From the NCBI GenBank assembly GCA_003427395.1, contig BFEA01000155.1:1867671-1909731 (forward strand): 42,061 nucleotides of DNA, read 5' to 3'. The stretch is from Chara braunii (taxonomy: Eukaryota; Streptophyta; Charophyceae; Charales; Characeae). Position 1 is the first letter of the stretch. Every line of letters begins with the position of its first letter. This document shows, in pieces, positions 1 to 10,462 of the stretch. The notes beneath the pieces are model-generated. The model was not told where the DNA came from. It searched no databases and saw only the letters and a list, made by a program, of their open reading frames with translations. The position numbers and the translations under genes are program-made.

Positions 1-184
1 ACTGGGTCAGCGACCCATCAATAGATACTCAGCATTTCCCCCCAAAAAGAGCCCAAGGACTGACAGACCAGCCTCTCTCGGCCATTCCCTTGGAAACCGG
101 AAAGGTGTCATCCGCCATGTCCTAGTGTAGAGGTCGTAAGCTGTACCATGACCAATCCATTGGCATGGGGGACCTCCAGCCTGA

Positions 185-265
185 CTCCAACAGGACTGGA
201 ACCCACGATCTCTCCTGTCTGCAGCGACACATGTGTACAATGGGTACCCTTCAGCCACAACATGG
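185..265 (-). repeat. tRNA-like SINE relic
   Basis: On the minus strand a Pol III A-box-like TGGCTGAAGGG (247-257) is followed about 43 bp later by a B-box-like GGTTCCAGTCC (193-203). Spacing and order fit a tRNA-derived promoter, but the acceptor and T stems do not pair well, so this is a SINE head or decayed pseudo-tRNA rather than a working tRNA gene. Confidence 0.4.
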
Positions 266-668
266 GGTGCATAACTGCAGCCATTACATTTGTGTGGCCG
301 CATAACCGAAGCCATTAATTTGTGCCTGCTTCTCCATCTATGGGGGGCACTGTTGACCCTTACCTTAGGTATACCGGACAGCATTGCAGGCACCAGTGCT
401 AGGCCTGGACAAACCCTCCCAGCCCTAGTTGAAGCACTATCGGACGAGCTTTATTGTGCAGGGCACTTCGGTCGCCAAGCATGACCGTGCTATCCAATTT
501 CCTACCACCAGCCCTGGGTTGGTCAGACAGCGAACATTCCACGGATCTACCCCAGGCAGCGTCTACTGGTCCTACCCTGATCAAGGTCTTACCTAAGGCA
601 GCCCCCGACCCAACCCAGTCTTACCTAGGTTTGGTGTTGTCGTCATGGATAGTTAGTTATCCAGTTCC
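266..668. other. unassigned, no gene seen
   Basis: I see no convincing coding frame, RNA or mobile-element end here. The short open frames are overlapping, unrelated to any family I recognise, and have no supporting signals. The stretch 1-184 is likewise unassigned. Confidence 0.5.
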
Positions 669-1130
669 TATCGGGGGGCACGATTATCAATCCGTAACTG
701 TCGCACCAGTTCGCCACAGGGCCGATTCCTGCCAGGGAAAACCTCCGGGCCATCCCCCCTTGCACCCCAGTTGCCTATCGGTTATAGATTGTGTTTTAGC
801 GTGGGGCCATTTTCCACCCCTGCTAGTATCATATCGGGGGGCAGGGTTATCGGTCCGTAACTGCAGCACCAGTTCGCCATAGGGCCGATTCCTGCCAGAG
901 AAAACCTCCAGCCCATCCCCCCCTGCAACCGCCCCAAGTAGGTTATCAGCTATGAGTTATGTGTGATGTGTTTGTCATATCGAGGGGGCCAGGGTTATCG
1001 AACTTATCGATCCATAACCGTCGCACCAGTTCGGCACAGGGCCGATTCCTGCCAGGGAAAACCTCCATCCCATCCCCCCCTAGTCGGTTATCAGCTATGA
1101 GTTATGTGTTATGTGTATTGGAGTTGAACC
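669..1130. repeat. three-copy diverged tandem repeat, about 146-163 bp units
   Basis: Three direct copies begin at 669, 832 and 978. Each opens with TATCG plus a G run, then a segment containing CCGTAAC or CCATAACCG, CGCACCAGTTCG, and GGGCCGATTCCTGCCAG followed by AAAACCTCC. Copies 2 and 3 also share a TTATCAGCTATGAGTTATGTG segment in their tails. Unit length differs because the tails differ. Function unknown; probably part of an old repetitive element. Confidence 0.75.
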
Positions 1131-1182
1131 CGGGACCTCCAAATTACGATATCAAAGCTCGACCCACTAAGCTATTGAGGTC
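1115..1182 (-). repeat. tRNA-like SINE relic
   Basis: Minus strand: A-box TAGCTTAGTGG (1164-1174) and B-box-like GGTTCAACTCC (1120-1130) in the right order. The D stem (GCTT/GAGC) can form, but the anticodon and T stems are mostly mismatched. A tRNA-derived retroposon head or decayed pseudogene. Confidence 0.45.
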
Positions 1183-1261
1183 ATTAGGCTGTAAAGGTGC
1201 GATGCCAGGCTCGGGGCAAGTACGTGGGGTGCAATCTACACCAACCAATTGAACTCGGGGG

Positions 1262-1340
1262 AAATTGCGGGCTGACAAAGTCGAACCTGCAACCTCTCCG
1301 TTGCAACACCAGAGCTCTGTCCACTGAGCTACCACGCACT
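1262..1340 (-). repeat. tRNA-like SINE relic (best of three)
   Basis: Minus strand: a perfect plant-type A-box TAGCTCAGTGG (1321-1331) and a B-box-like GGTTCGACTTT (1277-1287). The D stem GCTC/GAGC pairs, and an anticodon-like stem (CTCTG/CGGAG) pairs around a 9-nt loop. The T stem does not pair and no acceptor stem is evident, so it is not a functional tRNA. Likely a SINE head. Confidence 0.5.
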
Positions 1341-1733
1341 TGCTTTACCAACTGGCAGTCTCAAAGGTAAGACGCCAAGCATGCTATAGGCCCTATCGTG
1401 GGGCCAATACTCGCTAAGTCGGATGCATTGACAATCCGCAGGAGTGTCCTCCTCCGCATTTCTTCACATCCTTTCGTGTAGACTGTGAGGGCTTCATGCC
1501 CTCGAAAAAGAGGGAGCAATTTTTATTTTATTTTTTTCCATATTTTTCGTTTGTCCATTTGTAGAGGTTGGAATGTCCGAGGTCCGTGAAACGGGGGCAA
1601 CCGTGCCACAAAACCGTCTGCCGTGAACTGGCGCCCATAAAGAGTTGCCGGGGCTTGAGGAAGACCACCAAAGAACTCGGTGCTGTGGGATCCAATTTCT
1701 TTTTTTCACCCTGCCAGGGTCGCTGACATCTTA
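1341..1733. other. unassigned, no gene seen
   Basis: No coding frame or element end recognised. The only compositional feature is an A/T-rich stretch near 1518-1560. Confidence 0.4.
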
Positions 1734-1843
1734 GGGCATACTCACAAACGCACTTTCCTAAATGGATCTAACTGCAATTACGGCCACACCTGGATGAATC
1801 TGACAGCAATCACGTCTAGAGCTTAGTGAAAAAGATCCTAGTG
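1734..1843 (+). mobile_element. MITE-1 copy A, left part (interrupted by LINE-A)
   Basis: Starts with the terminal repeat GGGCATACTCACA directly after TTA. It aligns along its length with the intact copy at 39495-39615, through the segments reading CTGGATGAATCTGAC and GCTTAGTGAAAAAG. It stops at TCCTAGTG (1836-1843). The missing 11 bp lie at 9586-9596, on the far side of LINE-A, followed by TTA. Left plus right parts sum to 121 bp, the same length as copy C. The TTA duplication and short TIRs suggest a PIF/Harbinger-type MITE. Confidence 0.8.
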
Positions 1844-1869
1844 ACGACTGGGGCCATGCAGTCGTGATG

Positions 1870-1870
1870 C

Positions 1871-1902
<32 letters not shown>

Positions 1903-1930
1903 GAAAGCACTTTCATTATAGAAAAAGGGG
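1870..1930 (-). mobile_element. inverted LINE 3' end with poly(A) tail
   Basis: A run of about 28 T followed by a 33-bp segment (1898-1930). That segment is the exact reverse complement of the last 33 bp of LINE-A before its poly(A) (ending near 9470). Similarity stops just beyond the 33 bp, so this is the tail of a related but different LINE inserted on the minus strand, strongly 5'-truncated or continuing rightward for an unknown distance. Confidence 0.75.
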
Positions 1931-2376
1931 ACTCTTAGGAAAAAGGGAGGTTTCGCCAGCGCGCCACCACAGGCGCTACGGCTTGTTGGTCCGCGCGCGG
2001 ATTTTCTCGGTACCGACGAAGACTGGTCGTCCTCTAGCTTCACCATCATGATGTCTCACATGTTCTCGTCCCCTCCCCCCTCGCCATGTCCGAGCGGCCC
2101 GCCTCACGAAGTGGTAGGTAAGACGGTTGGCGACAGAAAGCCCCGCCGGTATGAAACCTCCTCCTCATCCCAGCGAGTTTTTCTCGGCTTCAGCATTATG
2201 TCTTAGTGCCCATTAACACACGGCAGTTAACTACCGAATCTCTAGTCCGATGACTCTCTGCTTTCTCCTCTCTTCTGCTTTTGAAATTAGCTCGGGGTTC
2301 TGGTATCTACTCCGTGGGTGATCCCTAGTCTAATCTCTGAGCCGCTGTCTTCTCTTCTTCATACTATGACAAATGC
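1931..2376 (+). other. LINE-A 5' leader, or body of the inverted LINE tail
   Basis: No open frame of note. The sequence between the inverted LINE tail and ORF1 is C/T-rich near 2060-2360. The boundary between the minus-strand fragment and the LINE-A 5' UTR cannot be placed from sequence alone. Confidence 0.35.
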
Positions 2377-4594
2377 TTGGTAACATGGAGGTGGAAAACT
2401 CTCCTGACCCTAATGACCCAAATAATCGTGGCCCTCGTTCCTCCTCCAGACCCTGGTCTGGATCGGGAAGACGAGCGCCACACGCGAGAACTCATTCGTC
2501 TTTGTTATGACGAAGGAATTTGCCCATCCGATATTAATCCTGGGGAGATGGAAATCGAAGGTAGAGGCGCTCGTTTCAGGGTTAATGCCTCAATTGACCG
2601 GATCAAGATCAATTGGCTAAAAGAGCGCATAGTTACTATAATCTTTCGTGAAGGTGCTCGTTTTCTCCCAAAGAAGGTTAAGGACGATATTGTGAGGGCT
2701 TATGAAGACTCTAAACTTCAGGAAGGAAGTTTTGACGCTGGGTCATTCAGTCGGGGTAGAGTCAAGGTTGAAAGCCCAAATGTTGTCTCTTACGTTGCAA
2801 AGAGCAGGGCAATTGCCTCTTGGTTGGTAACCAAAGGGCATGACTTGATTACCTTGGGTTCAACCGAGTATAGGCTAGAATTCAAACCTTGGCTGAGGAA
2901 AGCCCAATTAAGGGACCAAAGGAGGGAGGAGGAACACGCTTCCTTCTGGGTTGTTGCCGTTCAAGTCCTCCTTGACTCCTTCATCTATCCGGAGGCGCAA
3001 ATCCGCAAGGCTATAGGCCCCGTAATCAGAACTTACGAGGTCGAAGCCGATCGTCAGAAGCTGTCGCTAATGAATGTCAAATTTGACCTAGAACTTGACG
3101 CTAGAGCTAACATGAAGGATAAGATCACCGTAATTACTGCAGAAGGAGACGAACTTTTGGTCAGCTTGGCCTTCTCGGATACACCAAGATGTCGCAGATG
3201 CAGAGCGTTCTTCCATGAAGAAACACAGTGCAGACGTATTGCTCGTCAACGACAAGATCCCAATACACAGCAAGTTCCCGACCAGGTTCCAAGCTACTCA
3301 CAAGCGGCGATCTCTGCTCCACTGTATTAAGGTATGATGGGCCCGAGCGCCTCGCAAATCTCACAAGTTGTCAGGTCAGGAGTTCCGAATATGAGCCAAC
3401 AACAAGGGTTCCAACTCTATCAGAGTGTGCAGCTCAATCCGACCTTTTCTCCGGGTTCTGCCCCCCAAGGCGGCTTCCCTCCAATGCTCCAGTCACTAGC
3501 CATGATGCCATGGCTATCCCAGGCATATGCACCATGGCTCCAACACCTTCAACAACAAGTACTTGTTCCCCCCAACTTGGGGGGCCTGGTGGCCGGACCA
3601 TCAGGGTTCTTCGGAGCTCAAGCGAGCTTTCCCAGCTTCCCTGGTCCTCCTCCCCCTCAAGGGGATTCGGCTCGCGTCGTTCCTGGGGAAGTTGAAGGTA
3701 CCCCTCGCCAGAGTACTCATGATGGAGCGCGTGCAGAAGTTGCAGAAGGAACTGAGGAGGTAGCAACAAGCGCAACACATGTAACTAGCAGCAGCCAACA
3801 TCTTCGTTTAGACCCCCTCCGATGGGTAAGCAGCGTAGGTTGAGCTATGACTGAACTACTGGATTGGGCTTGGATGGCGAGAAATCGGATTCCTCGCTCC
3901 CACGCTCGGAGGACTCTCAGAGCCAGTTCGTGGACGTGGGGACTTCAGGTTGCAAGACCACACGCAGAAGGACTCCCGTCGCTTTGGCACGGGGTCAGAT
4001 TCAATACGTTGGTAGGCGAGTTCTACCTCTATTTTGTACAATCGTTCGCAACAACACTTGGGTGATTGCCTGGACGGCTCCGGACAGGATCCCCGCTTTC
4101 GTAAGTATTCCATGCCCAGAACAGCCTATGTCTTCAACTACGGTCTCTCTCATTCGGTCAACAATCAACGTCCGTTTTGTCTTTCGGTTGATCCCCGAAT
4201 TGCCGATGCCCCGTCTTATAAAAGACAGCTCGGATGACATTGATAAGAAGGTTATCTTTCACCTTCCTATTTTGGATTCCAGATTTGTCCCTGGTCAACT
4301 GGAAAAGCTAGAGTCAGAAGGACTCCATCTCATTCCCCTTTCATGGATTACAAAGGGTAAAAAAGGAGAATATCACGGATTAGAGCCCCTCCCCTCTTAT
4401 CGCTTGAATTGCTGTGTGATGTGGATAATCGTTTCCTGGCAGACAGGAAATTGAACTCGATGTTTGTCCGTTCTTTCCTGCTGAAAGCATGGTTGCCTGA
4501 CCCTCAGGGAAGATCTTCCTCACGAGGTAACAACTCTCAAACCTCTCCTCGAATCCAAGGTACCGGGGTTGTGGGTAGGAATGGGCAGGCTTAG
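2377..4594 (+). pseudogene. LINE-A ORF1, Gag-like RNA-binding protein (broken)
   Basis: ORF1 proteins of L1-type elements bind element RNA to form the ribonucleoprotein. A long open block (2377-3330) ends in a CCHC zinc knuckle with CX2CX4HX4C spacing (3190-3231). Its architecture fits plant L1 ORF1 (DUF4283-like region then knuckle). The frame continues past a TAA (3328-3330) into a Pro/Gln/Gly-rich section to 3843, then in another frame to about 4390, and in a third to a TAG at 4592-4594. The likely true start is the ATG at 2384, with a frame slip near 2460. The last codons overlap the ORF2 ATG (4581) by 14 nt. At least one stop and three frame changes make it non-functional. Confidence 0.75.
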
Positions 4595-7500
4595 ACTTGC
4601 CACATGGAATGTTAGGGGATTGGGAGATACATCAGGCAAACACAAGAGGGATATGTTGAAATCCTCGATATTCGACAATAACATCCAGGTTGCGTGCATT
4701 CAAAAGACTAAGCTAGGGGAGGAGAAGATATTTGCCTTGGGTAATTGGTGGGACGGACCACAATTGTGGTTCCCAACTGTAGGAACGAGAGGGGGTGTTG
4801 CTCTGTTGGTCCACCGCAATACAAATCTAGAAATAATTGACTTTTATGAGGATCTCTGGGGTCGGTGGGCATGGTTGATATGTTGTCAGGATGGTAAGAT
4901 CTGGGTAATTACCACAGTTTATTCGCCGGTTGAAATCTATGCTCGGGCTCGCTTTTTCTTAGAATTAATTAATGAAATTCCAGAAGGCGAGCACCTAGTC
5001 GTCACAGGCGATTGGAATATTTCTCTGGATTTTACCAATTCTGGCAGATTCTCTAAGGATAGGGCAATATTGTTTGCCTTAATGGAAGACCTGGATCTTA
5101 TCCCGTTTAGACTTAACCCACCCTGACGTGAATGGCTCCACATGGTTTTCTCACAGTCGGGCTCAACATGGCACAATTGAACGTAGATTAGACTTTTTTA
5201 TAATCTCGTCCACGTTATGGGATTCTGTTGAATATATATCTGAAAGCTTTCATCCCATGTCCGACCATAAGCCAGTATGTTTACACTTAGCCACGTCGGA
5301 GATCAAGAGCGGTAAGGGCCTCTTTCGTTTCAACACTCAGAATTTAAGTTCATCTGGCCTTGTAGATTGGATGAAGAGGTTTTGGAAAGACTGAGATAAT
5401 GATCGTTCTTCTTTTGAATCTATGACCGATTGGTGCAATTCTGGTTCGAATTTTTTTTCGAATCTGTTGAATGTTTTTTCACGTATCATAGCCTATGACG
5501 ACAATATGGACGAAGCCCGTATGAGGAAACACATTGAATATTCGGAAGCTCGCATGCTAGAACATCCTGTCTCTAACTGGGTCTGGGGCAAGGAGCGTGT
5601 TAAATTAATGGCTGAGTGAGACAACTTGCAGTGTCAGAAATATGAAATCTGGGCAGAACGCTTACACATAAAAGGGATAGCAGTTCATGAGCATATGACG
5701 AAAGAGTCTTTTCAAAAATTACTCCTTCGTCGGTCCTCGGCTCGCATGAAGGAACTGAAACATCCCTTTGAGGTGGATGCTCCCTTGGCCAAGGAACTGG
5801 TGCAACTTTCTAATTATGCCTCCTACTACTATCGTGATATCCTCACCTCTCGTCTCCAAGGGGCACATATCAACTCTGACCTACATTTGGACTCATCCCA
5901 TTGGGATAACACCCAGGTGCGCTTATCCCAATCAGGTAGATTGGATCTTGACCGTCTCATTTCCAACCTCAAAGCTTATGAAGCCCTGAAATCCATGTCC
6001 AAAGGAAAAGCTCTCGGGGACGACGGTCTATAGGTAGAACTCTTCATGGTGCTATAGGATGTCTTGGGGGAAAGACTGGTACAAATTTATAACGAAGTCC
6101 TTGTTGGTGGCAAGCTGGCAGCGAACATGTGCAACGACAACATCTCAGTCCTTTTTAAGAAAGGTGAGCGGTCTGAAATCCGGAATTGGCGTCCGATTTC
6201 TATTATGAACGTATCGTATAAAATTTTGGCAAAGGTCCTTGCTAGGCGTCTAGGCCGGTATTTACCTGACTTGGTCCATTCAGACCAAGCCGCTTTCATT
6301 CAGGGGTGCTCCATCTTCGATAATATTATCATTGCTATTGAAAACTTATAAATTATTCAGAATGGTCAATTGATGTTGCAGTTCTACTGTTGGATTTGGA
6401 GAAGGCTTACGACCGAGTCAATTGGTCAGATGTCTTGACCACCCTGAATGTCATGTCTTTCGGACAGAACTTTTGCAAATGGGTCATAACGTTGTATACG
6501 AGATCTACGGCTGCAGTGATGATTAACGGCTGTCTCTCGGAGGAATTTTCACTCACCCACTCCCTGCGCTAGGGTTGCCCCTTAGCCCCCCTCTTGTTTG
6601 CTGTTCAGATGGAGAATGTGTTGAATAACATTCGTGCCCACCCCTCCATTGGAGGTCTGCCAGATGGCCCTGTTCCGCTCAAGGTGAAAGCTCTTGCCGA
6701 TGATCTCTTTGCCATCTCACATAATTTTTCCCAGTCCCTAAATGCTTTAAAATTATGCCTGGATGAGTATGCCTCCCTCTCGGAAGCGGCCATTAATTGG
6801 CATAAGTCGGTGTTCTTTCTACCAGGATGCTTCTCCTTGGTGGTTCAGTGGGGCATGAAACGTATAGATGAGAACTGTTCAGAACGATTCTTAGGAGTCC
6901 AGGTTGCACTGTTATCTGCGGCGGTAGACCAAGACAATATCTTGTTGCAGAAATCGATCCAACGTATTTCCTCTTGGGGCAATGCCCCTCATCTGTCCCT
7001 CTTTGGGAGGGCCATGGTGATTAACAGTGCGCTCCTTGCCCTCCTATGGTTTGTAGGGAAAGTGCGGGGCTTGGGCCCGACGCTCTACTCCACGGTCCGT
7101 CATAGATGCGCCCGGTTTATATGGAAACTGTATGCGGAGGAAGGGGACTCCTTTATTTTCAAAGTGGCTTGGGAAATGATATGTTCTCCAAGATCTGAAG
7201 GTGGGTTGGGTCTGTTGGATCCTCAGAGACAAAACTCGTCAATGTTGTCCGGTTGGGTGATTAAGGCTAGTCTAGCCCAAAACACACACCACTGGGTTAT
7301 CTTAGCAGAACAGATCCTCTCACAAGAATGGAACCTAGCTAGACCCAGGGATGTATGGACGTGTCCTTTTCTCAGGTCTTTCCTAAACAGGAGGATCAAC
7401 TCACCATTTTGGCACGCTGTCATCAGGGCTTGGAAGAAGCTTCTTCCAAAAAGGTGGAAAGAGCCGGTTACCAAATCGGAAGTTCTGCGGCAACCACTCT

Positions 7501-8880
7501 TTGAGAATCCGAGGATCACTTTGCCTAATGGCGATCCGTTTTCCGCTGACACGACACTTGGTAGTTTTGGGCGGTCGTGGATAGAAAGAGGTGTCCTTAG
7601 GATTAAGGATATGTGGGATGACCTCACTGGGGAATCGACACAGGATGCGGCCCTTAGATCGCTGTTGGGGTAAGTCAGACAGCTACAATTGAAGAAACAA
7701 TCTATTATTGCTGCAATTCCCAAGGAATGGAAAGATCTGCTTTTCTCAGAGTATCTAGATCCCCCGGGTACATGGTATTCCTCAGAGCTTGCCTCCCCTA
7801 ATCTGGCATCTTATTGAACACCTGTCAGGTGGCAAACAAGTCTTTCAGGCCTATTCGGTACTTCCTTCCCAAATGCTGATCATTGAGGAAGATAATCCTC
7901 AACCTCAATTAGGACTTCCTCTTTCCCAGGTCCGGGTACTGCTGTCAGCAGTGGGAGATTCTGAACCCGAGTACAGGGTTTTTGGTCAAGGGCACCCCAT
8001 TCTGCAGTTGAAATTAGATCCATATCTCTGGGAATGGACTGTTTCGGGGTGCAAAGGTACCTATCCTAATCTCACAGATTATTCTCTGAAATTGGGGTAC
8101 TCACTACTGAAACCACTGAAATGCCCCTTGGTTACAGCCAGGTCTCGCTGGTTGCAGCTACTCGCGATGGACCTGGAGGGGGGTCCGGCTCGGATCGACT
8201 CTACGCTATGCTCCTGCTGGGAGCAGCTCAAGATTATTCCATGTCAAACGCAAGCGTCCATACTGTGGCTGGTCTCCATGGTCGCCACTCCGTCAGCTGT
8301 TTGGCTTGCACAAAAGGGTCTAACAGTCGACCTCAAATGCTGCAGGTGCAACTGGGCTTTCGAATCTACCGTTCATTTGTGGTGGGATTGCCCTGCCTCT
8401 GATAGAATTTGGAAATGGTTTATTACTCACTGGGACCGCATCTCAGGGCCGGCCTTTCCATGGAACAAAGAATGGACTCTGCTAGGAGGCATTCCAGAGA
8501 ACTGCAACAAGCATTCAGGTTGGGGTTATGTGGCCCAGGTCCTTCGTGCCATCATCTTTTCAGTCATTTGGCAATGCCGCAACGATCAGTTGTTCAATGA
8601 CAACGAGTGGTCAAACAAGCAGATCAGAAGTACTGTCTCTCTTCTGCTGCGTCGCTCCATTCATGCTGACTGGAGACGTAGAGTATCTAGATCCAACTCC
8701 TCTCTTCAAGGTCTCCAATGGTTCAGATCTACTTGGTCCTTGGGCAACTCATTGGCAACAATTGATACAGAGTCCAGACTACAGCTAGATGCATGGGTTC
8801 TGAAAGGAGGAAGTGGCCGGCCATCCCGGTTAGCTCGGCTGTTGGCTGGGTTTCAGGGGACAGGAAGGGAGGTTGTTTAG
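4581..8880 (+). pseudogene. LINE-A ORF2, endonuclease-reverse transcriptase (broken)
   Basis: Encodes the APE-type endonuclease and reverse transcriptase used for target-primed insertion. Endonuclease: ATWNVRGL just after the ATG at 4581, GDWN at 5007-5018 and SDHKPV near 5263. The catalytic Glu of the usual QET motif is Lys (IQKTK). RT: DLEKAYDRVN (about 6393), R*GCPL with a stop replacing Gln of RQG (6570-6572), and LADD (6693-6704) instead of F/YADD. A C-terminal CCHC zinc motif lies at about 8338-8391. The frame shifts near 5127, between 6352 and 6390, and near 7780. In-frame stops are at 5392, 5617, 6031, 6055, 6349, 6570 and 7671. Dead copy, order of domains intact. Confidence 0.9.
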
Positions 8881-9497
8881 TGGAGGATGCAGCAACTGTA
8901 TTGAGGCCCCAATGTTTGTCTTCTCTCCCACCGATTGTGGGCGGCTATGTAGTTATGTAGGCTGCAGTGTGAATCTCTTTGAACCAACCTGGACTGCTCG
9001 GTTTAGGTTAGCCGCAGGAGGCAGGCAGTGTGTGCTGTGGAGGGAGCGTCATTTGAACTGAGGGCTCTCTTCTAGAGACCCTCTCATCCACCGCCTGTAG
9101 GTGGACATGTAGGCAGGTAGATTATAGCTTTTGAGTCTGTTAAGTTCTCTCTTAACTTGTCTGTTGAAGGTTGAGATGGTATTTTTTGTATTGTGTTTGG
9201 CTTTCAGGCCTGGTGGCTTCTTTTGTAGGTGGATAAGTAGGCAGGTGGTTCGTAGCTTTTTTTGTATTGTGTTTGGCTTTCAGGCCTTGTGGCTTCTTTT
9301 GTTTTAAGTGTTGGGTCTCTCGGTCTTGCTTTGGCCATATCCGCTACTGGACATCTTGGCCCAACACCCGAACCTATGCTGGGTAATGGTCCCTGCAATT
9401 TGTCTTCCGGGTTGTTTTGTGGAGGGATTCCCGGCCTCCCCCTTTTTCTATAATGAAAGTGCTTTCTTGTTAAAAAAAAAAAAAAACAAAAAAAAAA
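8881..9497 (+). other. LINE-A 3' UTR and first poly(A)
   Basis: Non-coding tail after ORF2. It contains a 76-bp tandem duplication: TTTGTATTGTGTTTGGCTTT starts near 9185 and again near 9261, with GTAGGTGGA...GTAGGCAGGT also repeated. The last 33 bp before the A-run contain the small inverted repeat GAAAGTGCTTTC and match the inverted LINE tail at 1898-1930 exactly. The A-run is at about 9471-9497, broken by one C. Confidence 0.8.
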
Positions 9498-9577
9498 GGG
9501 GGGGGAATATAAAAAAAGGTTGACAAGCATAAATCGAGAAATGGTCCATTTATACATTTAAAAAAAAAAAAAAAAGG
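9498..9577 (+). other. candidate 3'-transduced segment with second poly(A)
   Basis: About 62 bp of non-A sequence follows the first poly(A), then a second A-run (9560-9575), and only then the target-site duplication (TCCTAGTG at 9578-9585). This layout is what read-through transcription past the element's own tail, followed by retrotransposition, would leave. Confidence 0.5.
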
Positions 9578-9585
9578 TCCTAGTG

Positions 9586-9596
9586 TGAGTATGCCT
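9586..9596 (+). mobile_element. MITE-1 copy A, right end
   Basis: TGAGTATGCCT followed by TTA. With the preceding duplicated TCCTAGTG this restores the right terminal repeat of MITE-1, and the flanking TTA matches the TTA left of 1734. Confidence 0.75.
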
Positions 9597-9668
9597 TTAG
9601 TAGTACTTTTTCACAAGTACATTGGCACTGTAGTGGTGGCATCAGACCCTAATGGGTGCACCAACTGA

Positions 9669-9786
9669 GGGCATACTCACAGTACTGCGTTTTTGCGTAT
9701 TTTTGGACGGATTGTGGCCAGATACATCCGGGTATGGCGTGAATGCGGTCAGTTACATTTGAGATACTGCTAGTGTGAGTACGCCC
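9669..9786 (-). mobile_element. MITE-1 copy B, complete and inverted
   Basis: 118 bp with termini GGGCATACTCACA and TGTGAGTACGCCC, inverted repeats of one another with one mismatch. A TGA duplication flanks it (9666-9668 and 9787-9789). Its reverse complement aligns with copies A and C across the interior, so it is the same family in opposite orientation. No coding capacity. Confidence 0.8.
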
Positions 9787-9973
9787 TGAGGTAGGGCAGT
9801 TCGGGTATGCAAGAGCAGTCTAGCACAAGGACCCAGCAAAAACAAGGGGACAAAAAAAAGACGAAGAAGGACAAGCACCAGCACGTCCGCCAGTTTGAAC
9901 GGATGCTGTGCTGGCAAGCAATTCAGCACGTGCAGGGATCTGGCCAAACGAGACGACCAAGTGCAAGCTCCGT
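9787..9973. other. unassigned, A-rich in part
   Basis: An A/G-rich section (9830-9875) and unique-looking sequence. No gene or element end recognised. Confidence 0.4.
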
Positions 9974-10088
9974 CATCCCCCAATTTTTTATTTTTTTGGG
10001 GGAAAATCATCCCGCAATTTTTATTTTTTTTGGGGGAAATCATCCCGCAATTTTTATTTTTTTGGGGGAAATCATCCGGCAATTCTGC
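9974..10088. repeat. 32-34-bp tandem repeat, three copies plus a partial
   Basis: Units start at 9974, 10008 and 10041 with a partial at 10073. Each reads CATCCCGCAA, a T-rich core with one A, then TGGGGGAAAT. Units shorten from 34 to 33 to 32 bp by loss of single T/A bases. Confidence 0.9.
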
Positions 10089-10161
10089 ACAAAAGGCCGG
10101 ACCCTGTTTGGACTATCCTATTCGTTTCTTTCTTTGCGAAGGCCTTCTGGTTGAAGGACGA

Positions 10162-10208
10162 CCCTTGAATACTGTTATATGACTGCGACTCGCCAGTGTG
10201 AGGTGGAG

Positions 10209-10275
<67 letters not shown>

Positions 10276-10338
10276 CGAGTGTGCGGCGGAGCACAGCTCT
10301 CTCTCTCTCTCTCTCCCCGAGTGTGCGGCGGAGCACAG

Positions 10339-10391
<53 letters not shown>

Positions 10392-10462
10392 TCTCTGTGT
10401 CTCGCTCTCGCTCGCTGTGCTCTACCTCACACTGGCGAGTCGCAGTCATACAACAGTATTCA

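Larger units (their letters stand above)
1844..9577 (+). mobile_element. LINE-A insertion (L1-type non-LTR retrotransposon), composite
   Basis: An L1-type element with two open frames (ORF1 2377-4594, ORF2 4581-8880), a 3' UTR and poly(A). The outer edges are set by a target-site duplication: TCCTAGTG at 1836-1843 and again at 9578-9585. It extends to about 14 bp with one mismatch (1830-1843 and 9572-9585). It sits inside MITE-1 copy A. Between the left edge and ORF1 lie a small hairpin (ACGACT...AGTCGT, 1844-1865) and an opposite-strand LINE 3' end with poly(T), so the interval may be composite. Both frames carry stops and frameshifts, so the copy is dead. Confidence 0.75.

Noticed and set aside
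1262-1340. A functional tRNA gene
   Set aside because: A and B boxes are good but the T and acceptor stems do not pair.
1844-2050. Twin-priming inversion of LINE-A
   Set aside because: The inverted piece carries a 3' terminus and its own poly(A), whereas twin priming inverts 5' sequence without a tail.
3434-3778. Minus-strand frames opposite LINE-A ORF1
   Set aside because: Shadows of the Pro/Gln-rich coding strand.
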